A stretch of DNA of 64,000 bases from Nocardia spumae (lineage in GTDB: Bacteria; Actinomycetota; Actinomycetes; Mycobacteriales; Mycobacteriaceae): assembly GCF_020733635.1 (NCBI RefSeq), contig NZ_JAJFZL010000001.1, positions 6,076,001 through 6,140,000 of the forward strand. Reading direction: 5' to 3'. Below, piece by piece: positions 42,248 through 52,424 of this stretch. The notes under the pieces are model-generated. The model saw only the letters and a list, made by a program, of their open reading frames with translations. It was not told the origin of the DNA and did not search any database. Position numbers and translations under genes: made by a program. The number at the start of each line of letters is the position of its first letter. The stretch's first letter is position 1.

Positions 42248-43918
42248 ATGGCCGAATCCAGCGGGAACCACAGCCGCCCACTCCTCGGACGTATCTCACT
42301 GCCGAACCTGCTGGCCGCACAGGTATTGGGACTGATCGTGGGGGTCGTCGTTCTCGTGGTGGGCCTGCCGGGGTGGTACGCGCTGGGTGCCGCGATCGTG
42401 GCCGGGTTACTGCTGCTGATTCCGATCGGCAAGCGAACCATCGCCTCCTGGGTCGCCACCCTGTGGCGTTATTCCACCCGACAGGACTACGACCTCGGTG
42501 ACACCGTCGACTTCCGCGGACCGGACGGCCGTTCGCTCGGTCTGTACTGGGAGGGCAGCCGGGTCGTCGCCGTGGTCGAGGTGCTGCCGCCCAGGGGCGG
42601 TCTGACCCGCATCGACCGCAACACCGTGCACGCCTCGCATCTGCTGCCGCTGCCGGAGCTGGCGCAATGCCTGAGTCAGCACGACATCCTGCTGTCCGGT
42701 ATCGACATCATCAGCCACGGTCACCGCAGCCGCTCGGGCACTCCCGCAGGCCCGATCTACGAATCCCTGCTCGGACCGCTGCCCGCGACCGCTCACCGAA
42801 CCGTATGGCTCGCAATCAGTTTCGATGCCTTGGCCTGTCCGGATGCCGCGGCGCGGCGCGGCGGCGGCGCCGAGGGCGCGGGCCGGGCGGTCACCATCGC
42901 CACCCAGCGCATCGTCCGGGCACTCGAGGACGCCGACTGCGCCTCGCGCGTGCTGACCGCCCCCGAGATCCGCAAAGCCGTATGGCAGATCAGCGCCGGC
43001 GTCGATCCGCGGGCACTGACGCATCGGTGGCGTTATGCCGAACTGGGCAACAGCGTCAACATCGGCGCCGCGGTCGATCCCACGCAGTTGGGTTCGGATC
43101 TGCTCGCCCAGCTGTGGGTGGCCCCCTCCCGTGGGACCACCGTGGCCGTGCGGCTGCGGCCGGGCAGTTCGGCCGAGACGGTGAACATCGGCGCCGCCTG
43201 GCGCCTCACCGCGCGCGAACTGCCGGAGAAGACGGCACGCAAGGGCATGGTGTCACTGAGCGGCCGCCATCGGCAGAGCCTGCTCGCACATCTGCCGATC
43301 GCGATCCCCGGCGTGGACGACACCGTCCCGATGAGCCAGTACCCGATCGATGTGGTCGGCGTCCTGCATCTGCCCTCGTCCGGCTGCGGTCAGCTGATCG
43401 GATCCGACGAAGAGGGAAACGGTGTCGCGGTTCGCCTTGTCGGCCAAGGTATTTCGACCGTGTACGTGGCGGGCGAGCTGTATCTGGCGCAGCAGCTGGT
43501 GTTCCGCGCGCTGGCCGTCGGCGAGCGCATTCTCGTCCGCACCGATCGTCCGCACGCGTGGGAACAGCTGGTGACCACCATCGGCAATCCCGAGCGGCTG
43601 ACCATCGCGGTGGAAACCCATCAGAGCGATGCCGGATTCACCGCCGCGGTGGTCGACGGTGTGCTCGCGCCCGCCCCGCACGCCGGTGTCACCACCATCT
43701 ACGTCACCGGCGATCCGATGGGATGGCCGGCGACCAAGCCGGATCTGTCCGTGCACCAGCCCGGCGCGATCGGTAATCACGTGGTGCTGCGGACCGGAAC
43801 CACGCAGGTCGATCTGACGCTGGTGTCGATTCCGCGGGAAACCACCTATATCGGCAATCCGCGCGGCCGCCGGCCGGCGCCACAGCAGGAGCAGCCGGCC
43901 ACGCACGCCCGCCGCTGA
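42248..43918 (+). CDS. eccE: T7SS membrane protein EccE
   Basis: A 556-residue protein with two N-terminal membrane helices at about 20-42 and 45-62 and a large cytoplasmic part. Residues about 90-240 match the EccE core (LGLYWEGSRVVAVVEVLPP...HASHLLPLPELAQCLSQHDILLSGIDIISHG). A second alpha/beta part is at about 330-540. EccE sits at the periphery of the ESX membrane complex. ESX-4 of M. tuberculosis lacks EccE, while ESX-4 loci of M. abscessus and Nocardia carry it, so this locus has the fuller set. It is divergent from eccB. Confidence 0.9.
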   Translation: MAESSGNHSRPLLGRISLPNLLAAQVLGLIVGVVVLVVGLPGWYALGAAIVAGLLLLIPIGKRTIASWVATLWRYSTRQDYDLGDTVDFRGPDGRSLGLYWEGSRVVAVVEVLPPRGGLTRIDRNTVHASHLLPLPELAQCLSQHDILLSGIDIISHGHRSRSGTPAGPIYESLLGPLPATAHRTVWLAISFDALACPDAAARRGGGAEGAGRAVTIATQRIVRALEDADCASRVLTAPEIRKAVWQISAGVDPRALTHRWRYAELGNSVNIGAAVDPTQLGSDLLAQLWVAPSRGTTVAVRLRPGSSAETVNIGAAWRLTARELPEKTARKGMVSLSGRHRQSLLAHLPIAIPGVDDTVPMSQYPIDVVGVLHLPSSGCGQLIGSDEEGNGVAVRLVGQGISTVYVAGELYLAQQLVFRALAVGERILVRTDRPHAWEQLVTTIGNPERLTIAVETHQSDAGFTAAVVDGVLAPAPHAGVTTIYVTGDPMGWPATKPDLSVHQPGAIGNHVVLRTGTTQVDLTLVSIPRETTYIGNPRGRRPAPQQEQPATHARR

Positions 43919-43934
43919 CCCGCCGATCCCGGGC

Positions 43935-44495
43935 TCAGCCCGGATAGGGATCGGCCGCGCGGGCCGCGCGCAGATGTCGTGCCCACCAGGCCCATTGCCG
44001 TAACAGGCGCTGGGCGGCATCGGTCGCGGCGCCGTCGGCGGTATTGCCCTCGGCATCGAACGCGCGCTTGGCCTCGTGGAAACTCACCGATTCGCGAATC
44101 GAGACCATATGGAGCTCCGCGACCACCTGCCGCAACTGCTCGACGGCTCGCAGGCCGCCGGACAATCCCCCGTAGCCGACGAATCCGATGGGCTTGGCCC
44201 GCCATTCGCGCTTCACACTGTCGAGTGCGGTTTTCAGCGAGGCCGGATAACCATGGTTGTACTCGGAGGTGACGGCGATGAATCCGTCGGCCGCGCCGAT
44301 CCGCGTCCGGAACGCCTCGACCTGCGGATCGACCGTCAGATCGGCGGGCAGCCCGGTGTGCGCGAGGTCGATGACACCGACGTCGAGACCGGCGTCGGCG
44401 CGCGCGGTGCGCAGAAACCAGTCCGCCACGACCGGCGCGAACCGTTCGGGCCGCACGCTGGCGACGATGACCTCGAGCCGCAGCGGATCGCTCAT
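43935..44495 (-). CDS. NADPH-dependent FMN reductase
   Basis: A 186-residue flavodoxin-fold protein. The first strand and phosphate loop read LEVIVASVRPERFAPVVADWF (S-x-R replaces the more common GSxRxxS). The FMN-binding motif is TSEYNHGYPASLKTALD at about 80-96, and the loop VGYGGLSGGLRAVEQLR follows, both typical of NADPH-dependent FMN/azo/chromate reductases. It is likely a dimeric cytosolic enzyme with broad quinone or chromate substrates. It converges on eccE with a 16-base gap. No link to secretion. Confidence 0.88.
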   Translation of the reverse strand: MSDPLRLEVIVASVRPERFAPVVADWFLRTARADAGLDVGVIDLAHTGLPADLTVDPQVEAFRTRIGAADGFIAVTSEYNHGYPASLKTALDSVKREWRAKPIGFVGYGGLSGGLRAVEQLRQVVAELHMVSIRESVSFHEAKRAFDAEGNTADGAATDAAQRLLRQWAWWARHLRAARAADPYPG

Positions 44496-44626
44496 ACCGT
44501 CAGCCTAGTTGCCACCGCGGCGCCGCCCCGACCCCTGTGCACCCCGGCGAACAGGTATCCGGCACCATATTCGACGGCTATCACCGACCGGACGGTACCG
44601 CGCAACGACCAGGAGGGGACGCACTC

Positions 44627-45610
44627 GTGATTCTCGGGCACTGGTTGCTGATCGAGACACTGGACGTCCCCGCCACCTGGTCGGTCATCGCCGTCGATAC
44701 CGTGCCGCGGCGGTGGAAATCGTTGGCGCGCACCGTACCCGCTCGTTTGATGCCGATCCTGACCGCTGCCGCGGCCGGCGGTGAGACCGTGGAACGGCAG
44801 CTGCCGAAATCCCGGTACGCCTGGTCCGGCCATCACGCCTGCGCGATCGCCGTGACCGGGCCGGACGACCGGGTCCACGCGGTGCAGATGTGGGTCGGCC
44901 CGGGGCGAGCACCCGCACCTCCGCCGGTGGCCGCGCATCTGCTCGACGCGCGGACCCGGCGGACCGAGGTGCGCCCGGCCGGGCTGGGCCCGGCATTCGA
45001 CCGTCAGCGCACGGTCTGGGTGGGCGCCGAATCCTTCGAACATGTGGAACGCTTCGACGATTCGCTGGATCTCACCGCGACGGTGGCCCGTGCCGAGCCG
45101 GGTTCACGCTGGTCCGGCGAGCTGTGCGTGCGCACCCCGGACGGACTGCGCACGCTGTTGATGGCCACTCGCAACTCCACCGCCGACCCTCATCTGTGGC
45201 GCGGCGTTCTGGCCGATATCACCGACAGTGTGGCACCCCGGCCGAAGTCGTTCGAGGCGGTCACGGTCGACACCCTGGTCAGCCGCAACCCGGGGATGTA
45301 CCTGGCCGTGCTGGACACTCAGCGGGTGCGGGTGATCCGCTGGATCAGCGCGCCGGTGCCCGGCCTCGACTGGACCGGCGGCACCGATGAACGCGAACTG
45401 CCGCATCCGGCGGAACGGACACGAATCATCGAGGCACGCAACGCGATCCGCGCGGGTAGGACATCGGTATCGCTGCCGGGGCTGCGACTGGCGGCTACCG
45501 ACGGCAGCTGGCTGACGGCCGACGTCGAGGTCTCACCGCTGCCCTACGGCCCGGACGGGAGCGGAGTCCCGCATTTCGCCCTCGCCCGGATCGATCTACG
45601 AGATCCCTAG
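44627..45610 (+). CDS. Rv3651-like PAS/GAF-fold protein
   Basis: 327 residues from GTG, with AGGAGGGG 8 bases upstream; a longer in-frame reading (from 44537) has no ribosome site. The opening LGHWLLIETLDVPATW, the segment RRWKSLARTVPA, and VHAVQMWVGP follow the layout of mycobacterial Rv3651, a three-domain protein with PAS/GAF-like folds. A central E.F..V..F.DSLDLTATVARAEPGSRWSGEL segment and a final FALARIDL strand also fit. These proteins are thought to be sensory or structural; no ligand is known. It converges on the MTA phosphorylase gene with a 4-base gap. Confidence 0.7.
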   Translation: MILGHWLLIETLDVPATWSVIAVDTVPRRWKSLARTVPARLMPILTAAAAGGETVERQLPKSRYAWSGHHACAIAVTGPDDRVHAVQMWVGPGRAPAPPPVAAHLLDARTRRTEVRPAGLGPAFDRQRTVWVGAESFEHVERFDDSLDLTATVARAEPGSRWSGELCVRTPDGLRTLLMATRNSTADPHLWRGVLADITDSVAPRPKSFEAVTVDTLVSRNPGMYLAVLDTQRVRVIRWISAPVPGLDWTGGTDERELPHPAERTRIIEARNAIRAGRTSVSLPGLRLAATDGSWLTADVEVSPLPYGPDGSGVPHFALARIDLRDP

Positions 45611-45614
45611 CGCA

Positions 45615-46424
45615 TCAGGGCAATTCGAACGGCAGCGCCACGCCGGTGTGCACGGTGCAACGCTCACAGGTCTGGGCACCGTCCACGGTGGCCACCGCGT
45701 GACGCACCAATTTCTTGAACGGCACCAGATTTCGCTCGAACTCCGCGAAGACGGCGGCGGCGCTGACCCCCTCTCCGGCTTCCAGTCCGGCGTCCAGGTC
45801 GGTGACCAGGGCGATGGCCGCGTAGCACATCTCGAGTTCGCGGGCGAGGACCGCTTCCGGATAGCCGGTCATGTTCACCAGTTCCCACCCCTGCCCGGCG
45901 AACCAGCGGCTCTCGGCGCGCGTGGAGAAGCGGGGGCCCTGCACCACGACCATGGTGCCCGAGGACCGCATATCCAGTTCGGGCACCGCCGCGGCGGTCG
46001 CGGCCGCGCGCAATTCGTCGCAGTAGGGGTCGGCGAACGAGACGTGGACGCCGCCGTTGTCGAAATAGGTCTGCGCACGGCCCGAGGTCCGGTCCACCAG
46101 CTGATCGGGGACTGCCACGGTTCCCGGTCCCCAGTCGGCGCGCAGGCTGCCCACCGCACAGGGCGCGAAGATCCGCCGGACTCCGATCGAACGGAGCGCC
46201 CACATATTGGCCTGGTACGGCACGGTGTGCGGCGAGTACTCGTGTTTGCGCCCGTGGCGCGGCAGGAACGCCACCTGACGTCCTTCGACCTCGCCGACCG
46301 TGATCGGGGCGCTCGGGGCACCGTAGGGCGTCTCGACCTCGAGCGTGGTCGCGTCGTCGCCGAAGAAATCGTAGAAACCGCTGCCGCCGATGATGGCGAG
46401 TGCGGGGCGGGGAACCGAACTCAT
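45615..46424 (-). CDS. mtnP: S-methyl-5'-thioadenosine phosphorylase
   Basis: A 269-residue enzyme of the PNP/MTAP family, which splits methylthioadenosine into adenine and methylthioribose-1-phosphate for methionine salvage. Motifs: phosphate loop IGGSGFYD, FLPRHGRKHEYSPHTVPYQANMWAL, GTMVVVQGPRFSTRAESRWF, NMTGYPEAVLARELEMCYAAIALVTDLDAG (with the purine-binding region). Length is typical. M. tuberculosis has one such gene (Rv0535). Cysteines CERC near the C-terminus are notable. It is divergent from csoR, and the CsoR operator lies in the shared region 85 bases from its start. Confidence 0.92.
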   Translation of the reverse strand: MSSVPRPALAIIGGSGFYDFFGDDATTLEVETPYGAPSAPITVGEVEGRQVAFLPRHGRKHEYSPHTVPYQANMWALRSIGVRRIFAPCAVGSLRADWGPGTVAVPDQLVDRTSGRAQTYFDNGGVHVSFADPYCDELRAAATAAAVPELDMRSSGTMVVVQGPRFSTRAESRWFAGQGWELVNMTGYPEAVLARELEMCYAAIALVTDLDAGLEAGEGVSAAAVFAEFERNLVPFKKLVRHAVATVDGAQTCERCTVHTGVALPFELP

Positions 46425-46485
46425 ATGCTGATTCTGGCGTACCGCGTCCCATCGGGCGCAGTCGCCCGGCGCGGGCGCACCTCCC

Positions 46486-46514
46486 CTGACAACGGGAACC
46501 CGATACTGTACCCT
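46486..46514 (+). promoter_or_regulatory. Candidate csoR promoter
   Basis: CTGACA (46486-46491) and TACCCT (46509-46514) are 17 bases apart. The -10 element is inside the CsoR operator palindrome, so repressor binding would block the promoter. Confidence 0.45.
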
Positions 46515-46523
46515 AGGGGGGTA
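46509..46523. promoter_or_regulatory. CsoR operator
   Basis: TACCCTAGGGGGGTA is an inverted repeat (TACCC/GGGTA) with the GC-tract flanks known from copper-responsive CsoR operators (TACCC...GGGTA). It lies 34 bases before the csoR start codon. Autoregulation by copper is the expected outcome. Confidence 0.75.
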
Positions 46524-46557
46524 TTGAAGTACATTGGGTGGGAGTGAGGAACAGCCG

Positions 46558-46905
46558 GTGACCGAGGATCAGATCAGCACGGCCGGAACCGTCGAAGCGG
46601 CCGACCACGGGCACGATCACGCCACCCACGGCTACATCACCGCCAAGGACGACTACCTCAAGCGGCTGCGCCGCATCGAGGGCCAGGCCCGCGGCCTGCA
46701 GCGCATGGTCGAAGAGGAAAAGTACTGCATCGACATCCTCACCCAGGTCTCGGCCATGACCAAAGCGTTGCAGGCGGTCGCGATGGGGCTGCTCGAGGAC
46801 CACATCAGCCACTGCGTGGTCGACGCCGCCGTTCAGGGCGGCCCCGAGGCCGACGCCAAGATCAAAGAGGCCACCGACGCCATCGCGCGGCTGGTCCGCT
46901 CCTGA
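46558..46905 (+). CDS. csoR: CsoR-family copper-sensing repressor
   Basis: 115 residues from GTG with GAGTGAGGA upstream. The DUF156/CsoR domain starts at about residue 30 (YLKRLRRIEGQARGLQRMVEEEKYCIDILTQ). The Cu(I) ligands are all present: Cys57, His82 and Cys86 (YCIDIL, HISHC), the C-H-C set of copper sensors rather than formaldehyde (FrmR) or nickel types. The N-terminus has a His-rich stretch (HGHDHATH) that may also bind metal. An operator lies upstream. No copper exporter or chaperone gene follows, so its targets besides itself are elsewhere. Confidence 0.9.
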   Translation: MTEDQISTAGTVEAADHGHDHATHGYITAKDDYLKRLRRIEGQARGLQRMVEEEKYCIDILTQVSAMTKALQAVAMGLLEDHISHCVVDAAVQGGPEADAKIKEATDAIARLVRS

Positions 46906-46928
46906 GCCTCGGGGCAGCCCCGGAGGCG

Positions 46929-46960
46929 GCCCGGCGCGAGCGTTCGATCCCGCGCCGGGC
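46929..46960. terminator. 10-bp hairpin after csoR
   Basis: GCCCGGCGCG pairs with CGCGCCGGGC across a 12-base loop, between the convergent stops of csoR and the LLM oxidoreductase. It serves either or both transcripts. No T-run. Confidence 0.65.
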
Positions 46961-46966
46961 GAGGCG

Positions 46967-47812
46967 TCAGACGCGTGCGGCCAGCGCCGGAGCCAGGGCG
47001 CGCAGCACCCCGATGTGATCCTCGTCGGTCACCTGGATCGCGACCTGATCCGCACCGGCCTTCAGATGTTCGACCAGTGCGTCCGCGATCTGGTCGGCGC
47101 TACCGTGCAGGGCCAGCGCGTCGATCAGCCGATCGCTGCCGGGCGGCGTCAGATCCGCGTCGGAGAAGCCCAGGCGGCGCAGATTCGCGACGTAGTTCTG
47201 CAGGTTCAGATAGAACTCGGTGCGCGGGCGGGCGGTCAGCCGCGCCTGGACCGGATCGGTGTTGAACGAGATCTTGTGTTCGGGGACGAGCAGCGCATCC
47301 GGGCCGAGGATTTCGCGGGCCTGCCGAGTGTGCTCGGCGGTCACCAGATACGGCAGCGCGCCGGCGGTGCGGTCGGCCGACAACTTCAACACCCGCGGTC
47401 CGAGGGCGGCGAGCGCGAGTTGCCGCTTCGGAACGCCGTTGGCGTCGAGGACGTCGACGTACTCGACGAGCGCGTCGTAGGGTTTGCGGAAATCCGAGTC
47501 CTGTTCCGGATGTCCGGCACCGAAGCCGAGGATGAATCGCCCTGGAAAACGCCGGTCGATGCGGTGAAACGATTCCGCCACCCGGTCGGCCGGCGCCGAC
47601 CAGATATTGACGATGCTGGTGCCGACGGTCAGATTCTCGGTCTCCTCCAGCAGCGACTCCACCGCCGGAAGTTCCGCCGGTGGCGACCCTCCCAGCCACA
47701 AGGTGCTGTATCCCAGCCCCTCCAGTTCCCGCGCCTGCCCCGGCTCGAACCCGGCGTAGTACCGCCAGACACCGAACTTCCCGATTCCCGTGCTTCGCAC
47801 ACCCTGAGTCAT
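46967..47812 (-). CDS. LLM-class F420-dependent oxidoreductase
   Basis: 281 residues from the ATG for MTQGVRSTGIGKFGVW; the frame is open further upstream, but the family starts here. It has the luciferase-like (alpha/beta)8 barrel: GYSTLWLGGSP, NLTVGTSIVNIWSAPADRVAESFHRIDRRFPGRFILGFGAGHPEQ, LAALGPRVLKLSADRTAGALPYLVT and a C-terminal HGSADQIADALVEHLKAGADQVAIQV. These are the marks of actinobacterial F420-using members (TIGR03620-type). The substrate is unknown. It lies 86 bases after truA on the same strand and may be read through from it. Confidence 0.88.
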   Translation of the reverse strand: MTQGVRSTGIGKFGVWRYYAGFEPGQARELEGLGYSTLWLGGSPPAELPAVESLLEETENLTVGTSIVNIWSAPADRVAESFHRIDRRFPGRFILGFGAGHPEQDSDFRKPYDALVEYVDVLDANGVPKRQLALAALGPRVLKLSADRTAGALPYLVTAEHTRQAREILGPDALLVPEHKISFNTDPVQARLTARPRTEFYLNLQNYVANLRRLGFSDADLTPPGSDRLIDALALHGSADQIADALVEHLKAGADQVAIQVTDEDHIGVLRALAPALAARV

Positions 47813-47898
47813 ATTCGATCCGAACGGCTCGCCCCGGACGAGTATTCCGGCGGCACGCGACGATCTTCCGAGCGGCCCGATCGCATCGGCCGGCGTCG

Positions 47899-48792
47899 TC
47901 AGCCTCCGCAGCAGCCTTCCGCGTTCGGGATGGTACGCATCTCGCGGGTTTCGGCGTTGCGGGCGGCGAGGCCCGCGTCGGCGGGGTAGTCGACGGCGAT
48001 CAGGCTCAGTCCGTGGGCGGGAGCCACGGTCACCGAACTGGCGCGGGATCGTTGCGCGAGAAGGGTTTCCACCCACTCGGGCGTGCGGCGCCCCTCCCCC
48101 ACGGCCAGTACCGCGCCGACCAGGCTCCGGACCATGGACCAGCAGAAGGCGTCCGCGCTGACGTAGGCGGTGAGCAGCCGGCCCGAATCCTCGGATACCG
48201 CTGCGGTGGCGGAGGTGTCGAGCGGGGTCACGACCCAATCGAAGCGCTGCAGTTCACGCACCGTCGTCGCGCCCTCACGGCGGCGGCAGAACGCGGCGAA
48301 ATCGTGGAGCCCCAACAGTTTTCCCGAGGCCGCGCGCATGGCGTCGATATCGACGCCGGGGCGGCAGGCGACCACGCCGCGGGCCTGCAGCGGCAGTGCG
48401 CCGTAGGGGGCGGTGGTGAGACGGTAGGCGTAGTGGCGGCGGATCGCGGAGAACCGCGCGTCGAACTCCGGCGGCACCGGACGGATGCCGGTGACCCGTA
48501 CATCCTTCGGCAGGAACCGCGCCAGGCGGTGCAGCAATGTCGGGTAATCGAGTTCGGCGACGGTATCGAAGTGAGCGACCTGGCCCTCGGCGTGGACTCC
48601 GGCATCGGTGCGGCCCGCCACCGTCAGTTGAATCGGCTCCCGCAGGACCTTGCTCAGCGACTCCTCGAGCACTCCCTGCACCGTGCGCAGACCGGGCTGG
48701 CGCGCCCAGCCGGTGAAGTCCGTGCCGTCGTAGGCGATATCGAGCCGTACCCGAACCGCAACCGAGGTTGCTCCCGGATCCTCCACGGTCAC
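47899..48792 (-). CDS. truA: tRNA pseudouridine(38-40) synthase
   Basis: 297 residues from GTG with AGGAG 6 bases upstream; a second GTG two codons later is possible. The catalytic Asp63 lies in [11 protein letters not shown]. Other family motifs: [44 protein letters not shown], and [20 protein letters not shown]. It makes pseudouridine at positions 38-40 of tRNA anticodon arms. Its place after rplQ is the standard actinobacterial order. Two hairpins lie between rplQ and truA. The tail ends in Cys-Cys-Gly-Gly. Confidence 0.95.
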   Translation of the reverse strand: MTVEDPGATSVAVRVRLDIAYDGTDFTGWARQPGLRTVQGVLEESLSKVLREPIQLTVAGRTDAGVHAEGQVAHFDTVAELDYPTLLHRLARFLPKDVRVTGIRPVPPEFDARFSAIRRHYAYRLTTAPYGALPLQARGVVACRPGVDIDAMRAASGKLLGLHDFAAFCRRREGATTVRELQRFDWVVTPLDTSATAAVSEDSGRLLTAYVSADAFCWSMVRSLVGAVLAVGEGRRTPEWVETLLAQRSRASSVTVAPAHGLSLIAVDYPADAGLAARNAETREMRTIPNAEGCCGG

Positions 48793-48818
48793 AGCGATCT
48801 CCTGGCTACCATGAGCGA

Positions 48819-48848
48819 AGCCCGCCGACCCGGAGGGGACGGCGGGCT
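48819..48848 (-). terminator. 9-bp hairpin between rplQ and truA
   Basis: AGCCCGCCG pairs with CGGCGGGCT across a 12-base loop. It is the second of two hairpins downstream of rplQ and 27 bases before the truA start. Confidence 0.55.
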
Positions 48849-48877
48849 CTCTCGTGAACTCCCGAAGCAGATGAAGA

Positions 48878-48900
48878 GGTCCCCGCACGGGGCGGGGACC
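48878..48900 (-). terminator. 9-bp hairpin just after the rplQ stop
   Basis: GGTCCCCGC pairs perfectly with GCGGGGACC across five bases, 3 bases after the rplQ stop. On the minus strand it is followed by the pyrimidine-rich TCTTCATCT, so it looks like a true intrinsic terminator or attenuator of the rpoA-rplQ transcript. Confidence 0.75.
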
Positions 48901-48903
48901 AAC

Positions 48904-49446
48904 TCATTCCGCCTTGTCTTCGGCCGGAGCCTCGGCGGACTCCTCGGCCTTCGCCTCGACAGCCTCGTCGGCCCCGGACTCGGCGGACTCGGCGGACTCG
49001 GCGGCCTCGGTGGCCTTCTCCTCGGCAGCCTCGGTCTTGGCCTGCTGAGCGGCAACCCGGCGAGCACGATCGGCCTCGTTGGTCACGGTCTTCTCCCGGA
49101 CCAGCTCGATGATCGCCATCGGCGCGTTGTCACCCTTGCGGGGGACGGTCTTGATGATGCGGGTGTAGCCACCCTCGCGACCCTCGAACGACGGTCCGAT
49201 GTTCGCGAAGAGCTCGTGCAGGACATCTTTGTTGCGGATGACCTTGAGCACCTCGCGACGGTCGGCCAGCGTACCGGCCTTGGCCTTGGTGACCAGCTTC
49301 TCGGCGTAGGGGCGCAGCGCCTTGGCCTTGGCCTCGGTGGTCGTGATCCGACCGTGCTCGAAGAGCGCCGTGGCCAGATTGGCGAAGATCGCCTTCTGGT
49401 GCGACGCCGACCCGCCGAAGCGAGCACCCTTCTTGGGCTTGGGCAT
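48904..49446 (-). CDS. rplQ: 50S ribosomal protein L17
   Basis: A 180-residue protein. The L17 core spans residues 1-120 ([51 protein letters not shown]), followed by a 55-residue Ala/Glu-rich tail typical of actinobacteria ([15 protein letters not shown]). The tail contains imperfect repeats of Ala-Glu-Ser. Last gene of the infA-to-rplQ cluster; rpoA is 59 bases upstream. Confidence 0.97.
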   Translation of the reverse strand: MPKPKKGARFGGSASHQKAIFANLATALFEHGRITTTEAKAKALRPYAEKLVTKAKAGTLADRREVLKVIRNKDVLHELFANIGPSFEGREGGYTRIIKTVPRKGDNAPMAIIELVREKTVTNEADRARRVAAQQAKTEAAEEKATEAAESAESAESGADEAVEAKAEESAEAPAEDKAE

Positions 49447-49505
49447 TGGTTGTTCTCCTTAGGGAAGGCCCTCGGTTAGGACACAGCGCTGCGTCCTTTG
49501 AAGGC

Positions 49506-50591
<1,086 letters not shown>

Positions 50592-50661
50592 CTATTTGAC
50601 GCCCACGAACTGGGGTGTGGATGAGCACGTCGGGCGCTCATCCACCAGCAGCACGAACGGC

Positions 50662-51267
50662 TTACTTCGAGTAGTACTCGACGATGAGCTGTTCGTTCAG
50701 CGGCACATCGATCTGCGCGCGTTCCGGAAGCTGGTGGACCAGGATCCGCAGCCGGTTCGGAACGACCTGCAGCCAGCCCGGGATCGGGCGATCGCCCTGG
50801 GTCTCACGGGCGACCTGGAACGGCAGCGTCGGCAGCGACTTCTCCTTGACATCGATGATGTCGTACTGAGAAACCTGGAAGCTGGGGACGTTCACCTTGC
50901 GGTTGTTCACGGTGAAGTGACCGTGCGAGACCAGCTGGCGGGCCTGGCGGCGGGTACGGGCCAGACCGGCGCGGTACACGACGTTGTCCAGACGCGACTC
51001 GAGCAGCTGCAGCATGTTGTCGCCGGTCTTACCCTTGCGACGGTTCGCCTCTTCGTAGTAGCGGCGGAACTGCTTCTCCATGACGCCGTAGGTGAAGCGG
51101 GCCTTCTGCTTCTCCTGCAGCTGGAGCAGGTACTCGCTCTCCTTGATCCGCGCGCGGCCGTGCTGGCCGGGCGGATAGGGACGACGCTCGAACGCCTGGT
51201 CGCCTCCGACGAGGTCGACACGCAGACGACGCGACTTGCGGGTGATGGGGCCTGTATAACGAGCCAT
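50662..51267 (-). CDS. rpsD: 30S ribosomal protein S4
   Basis: A 201-residue protein with the S4 RNA-binding domain at about 90-155 (SRLDNVVYRAGLARTRRQARQLVSHGHFTVNNRKVNVPSF). Opening MARYTGPITRKSRRL is typical. The zinc-binding cysteines found in some S4 proteins are absent (the C- form), as is common for actinobacterial copies. It initiates assembly of the small subunit body. Lies between rpsK and rpoA. Confidence 0.97.
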   Translation of the reverse strand: MARYTGPITRKSRRLRVDLVGGDQAFERRPYPPGQHGRARIKESEYLLQLQEKQKARFTYGVMEKQFRRYYEEANRRKGKTGDNMLQLLESRLDNVVYRAGLARTRRQARQLVSHGHFTVNNRKVNVPSFQVSQYDIIDVKEKSLPTLPFQVARETQGDRPIPGWLQVVPNRLRILVHQLPERAQIDVPLNEQLIVEYYSK

Positions 51268-51288
51268 TTTTCGCTAAATCCTTTCCCG

Positions 51289-51702
51289 CTAGACGCGACG
51301 CCGCTTGGGCGGACGGCAGCCGTTGTGCGGCTGCGGGGTGACGTCGGAGATCGTGCCCACCTCGAGGCCGGCGGCCTGCAGCGAGCGGATCGCGGTCTCA
51401 CGGCCCGAACCCGGACCCTTGACGAACACGTCGACCTTCTTGACGCCGTTCTCCTGCGCCTTGCGGGCGGCGTTCTCGGCGGCGAGCTGCGCGGCGAACG
51501 GGGTCGACTTACGCGAACCCTTGAAGCCGACGTGGCCCGACGACGCCCACGAGATCACGTTGCCCTCGGGGTCGGTGATCGAGACGATCGTGTTGTTGAA
51601 CGTGGACTTGATGTGCGCGTGGCCGTGGGGGACGTTCTTCTTATCCCGGCGACGCGCCTTCTGGGACTTCTTGGGGCCGGAGGCCCGACTCTTAGGAGGC
51701 AT
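51289..51702 (-). CDS. rpsK: 30S ribosomal protein S11
   Basis: A 137-residue protein: [75 protein letters not shown] and the tail [18 protein letters not shown], all conserved. It lines the platform and the mRNA exit path. AGGAGG overlaps the coding start (5' CTAAGAGTCGG region follows it). 10 bases after rpsM. Confidence 0.97.
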   Translation of the reverse strand: MPPKSRASGPKKSQKARRRDKKNVPHGHAHIKSTFNNTIVSITDPEGNVISWASSGHVGFKGSRKSTPFAAQLAAENAARKAQENGVKKVDVFVKGPGSGRETAIRSLQAAGLEVGTISDVTPQPHNGCRPPKRRRV

Positions 51703-51712
51703 TCAGCTATCC

Positions 51713-52084
51713 CTACTTCTTCTTGCCGGCGACGGTCTTCTTCGGACCCTTGCGCGTGCGCGCATTGGTCTTGGTCCGCTGTCCGCGCACCGGCAGGTGG
51801 CGGCGATGGCGGATGCCCTGGTAGCAGCCGATCTCGATCTTGCGGCGGATGTCGGCCTGAACCTCACGGCGGAGGTCACCTTCGACCTTGAACTCCGACG
51901 CCTCGATGTAATCGCGCAACCGGGTGACGTCGTCGTCGGTGAGATCCTTCGACCGCAGGTCGGGGTTCACACCGGTGGCGGCGAGGATCTCGTGAGCGCG
52001 GGTGCGCCCGATCCCGAAAATGTAGGTCAGTGCGATCTCCATGCGCTTCTCGCGCGGGAGGTCGACGCCCATCAGACGTGCCAT
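51713..52084 (-). CDS. rpsM: 30S ribosomal protein S13
   Basis: A 123-residue protein: [34 protein letters not shown], the helix-two-turn-helix and the basic tail ([23 protein letters not shown]) that touches P-site tRNA. AAGGAAGC lies upstream of the ATG. First of the rpsM-rpsK-rpsD-rpoA-rplQ run; a 226-base gap separates it from rpmJ, larger than the usual spacing. Confidence 0.97.
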   Translation of the reverse strand: MARLMGVDLPREKRMEIALTYIFGIGRTRAHEILAATGVNPDLRSKDLTDDDVTRLRDYIEASEFKVEGDLRREVQADIRRKIEIGCYQGIRHRRHLPVRGQRTKTNARTRKGPKKTVAGKKK

Positions 52085-52310
52085 GTGGCAGCTTCCTTAA
52101 CTGTTGCGGAGGTCTGCTCCCTGTCCGTCCCCTCGAATGGGGCCCCGGCCTCCGTTCCGGGGGTAGGTCACTCGTCCGCCCGGGAGTTCGTTTCCGAACC
52201 GCGGGCTCGCCGACGGGCGACTGGCGCTGGGAGGTCTTCTCTCGATGTGCCAATCCGAACTGCGTTCGGTGCTTGGCTGGTGAGCCCCTGCGTCGGGGCA
52301 CAGCCCAGGA

Positions 52311-52424
52311 TCAGCCCTGGCGCTGCTTGTGACGCAGGTTGTCGCAGATCACCATGACCCGGCCGTTACGGCGGATCACCTTGCACTTCTCGCAGATCTT
52401 CTTGACGCTGGGCTGAACCTTCAC
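52311..52424 (-). CDS. rpmJ: 50S ribosomal protein L36
   Basis: A 37-residue protein starting at [23 protein letters not shown], then [17 protein letters not shown]. The zinc ligands C11, C14, C27 and H32 are all present, so this is the zinc-binding (C+) form. It lies between infA (171 bases) and rpsM, the standard order. Confidence 0.96.
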   Translation of the reverse strand: MKVQPSVKKICEKCKVIRRNGRVMVICDNLRHKQRQG

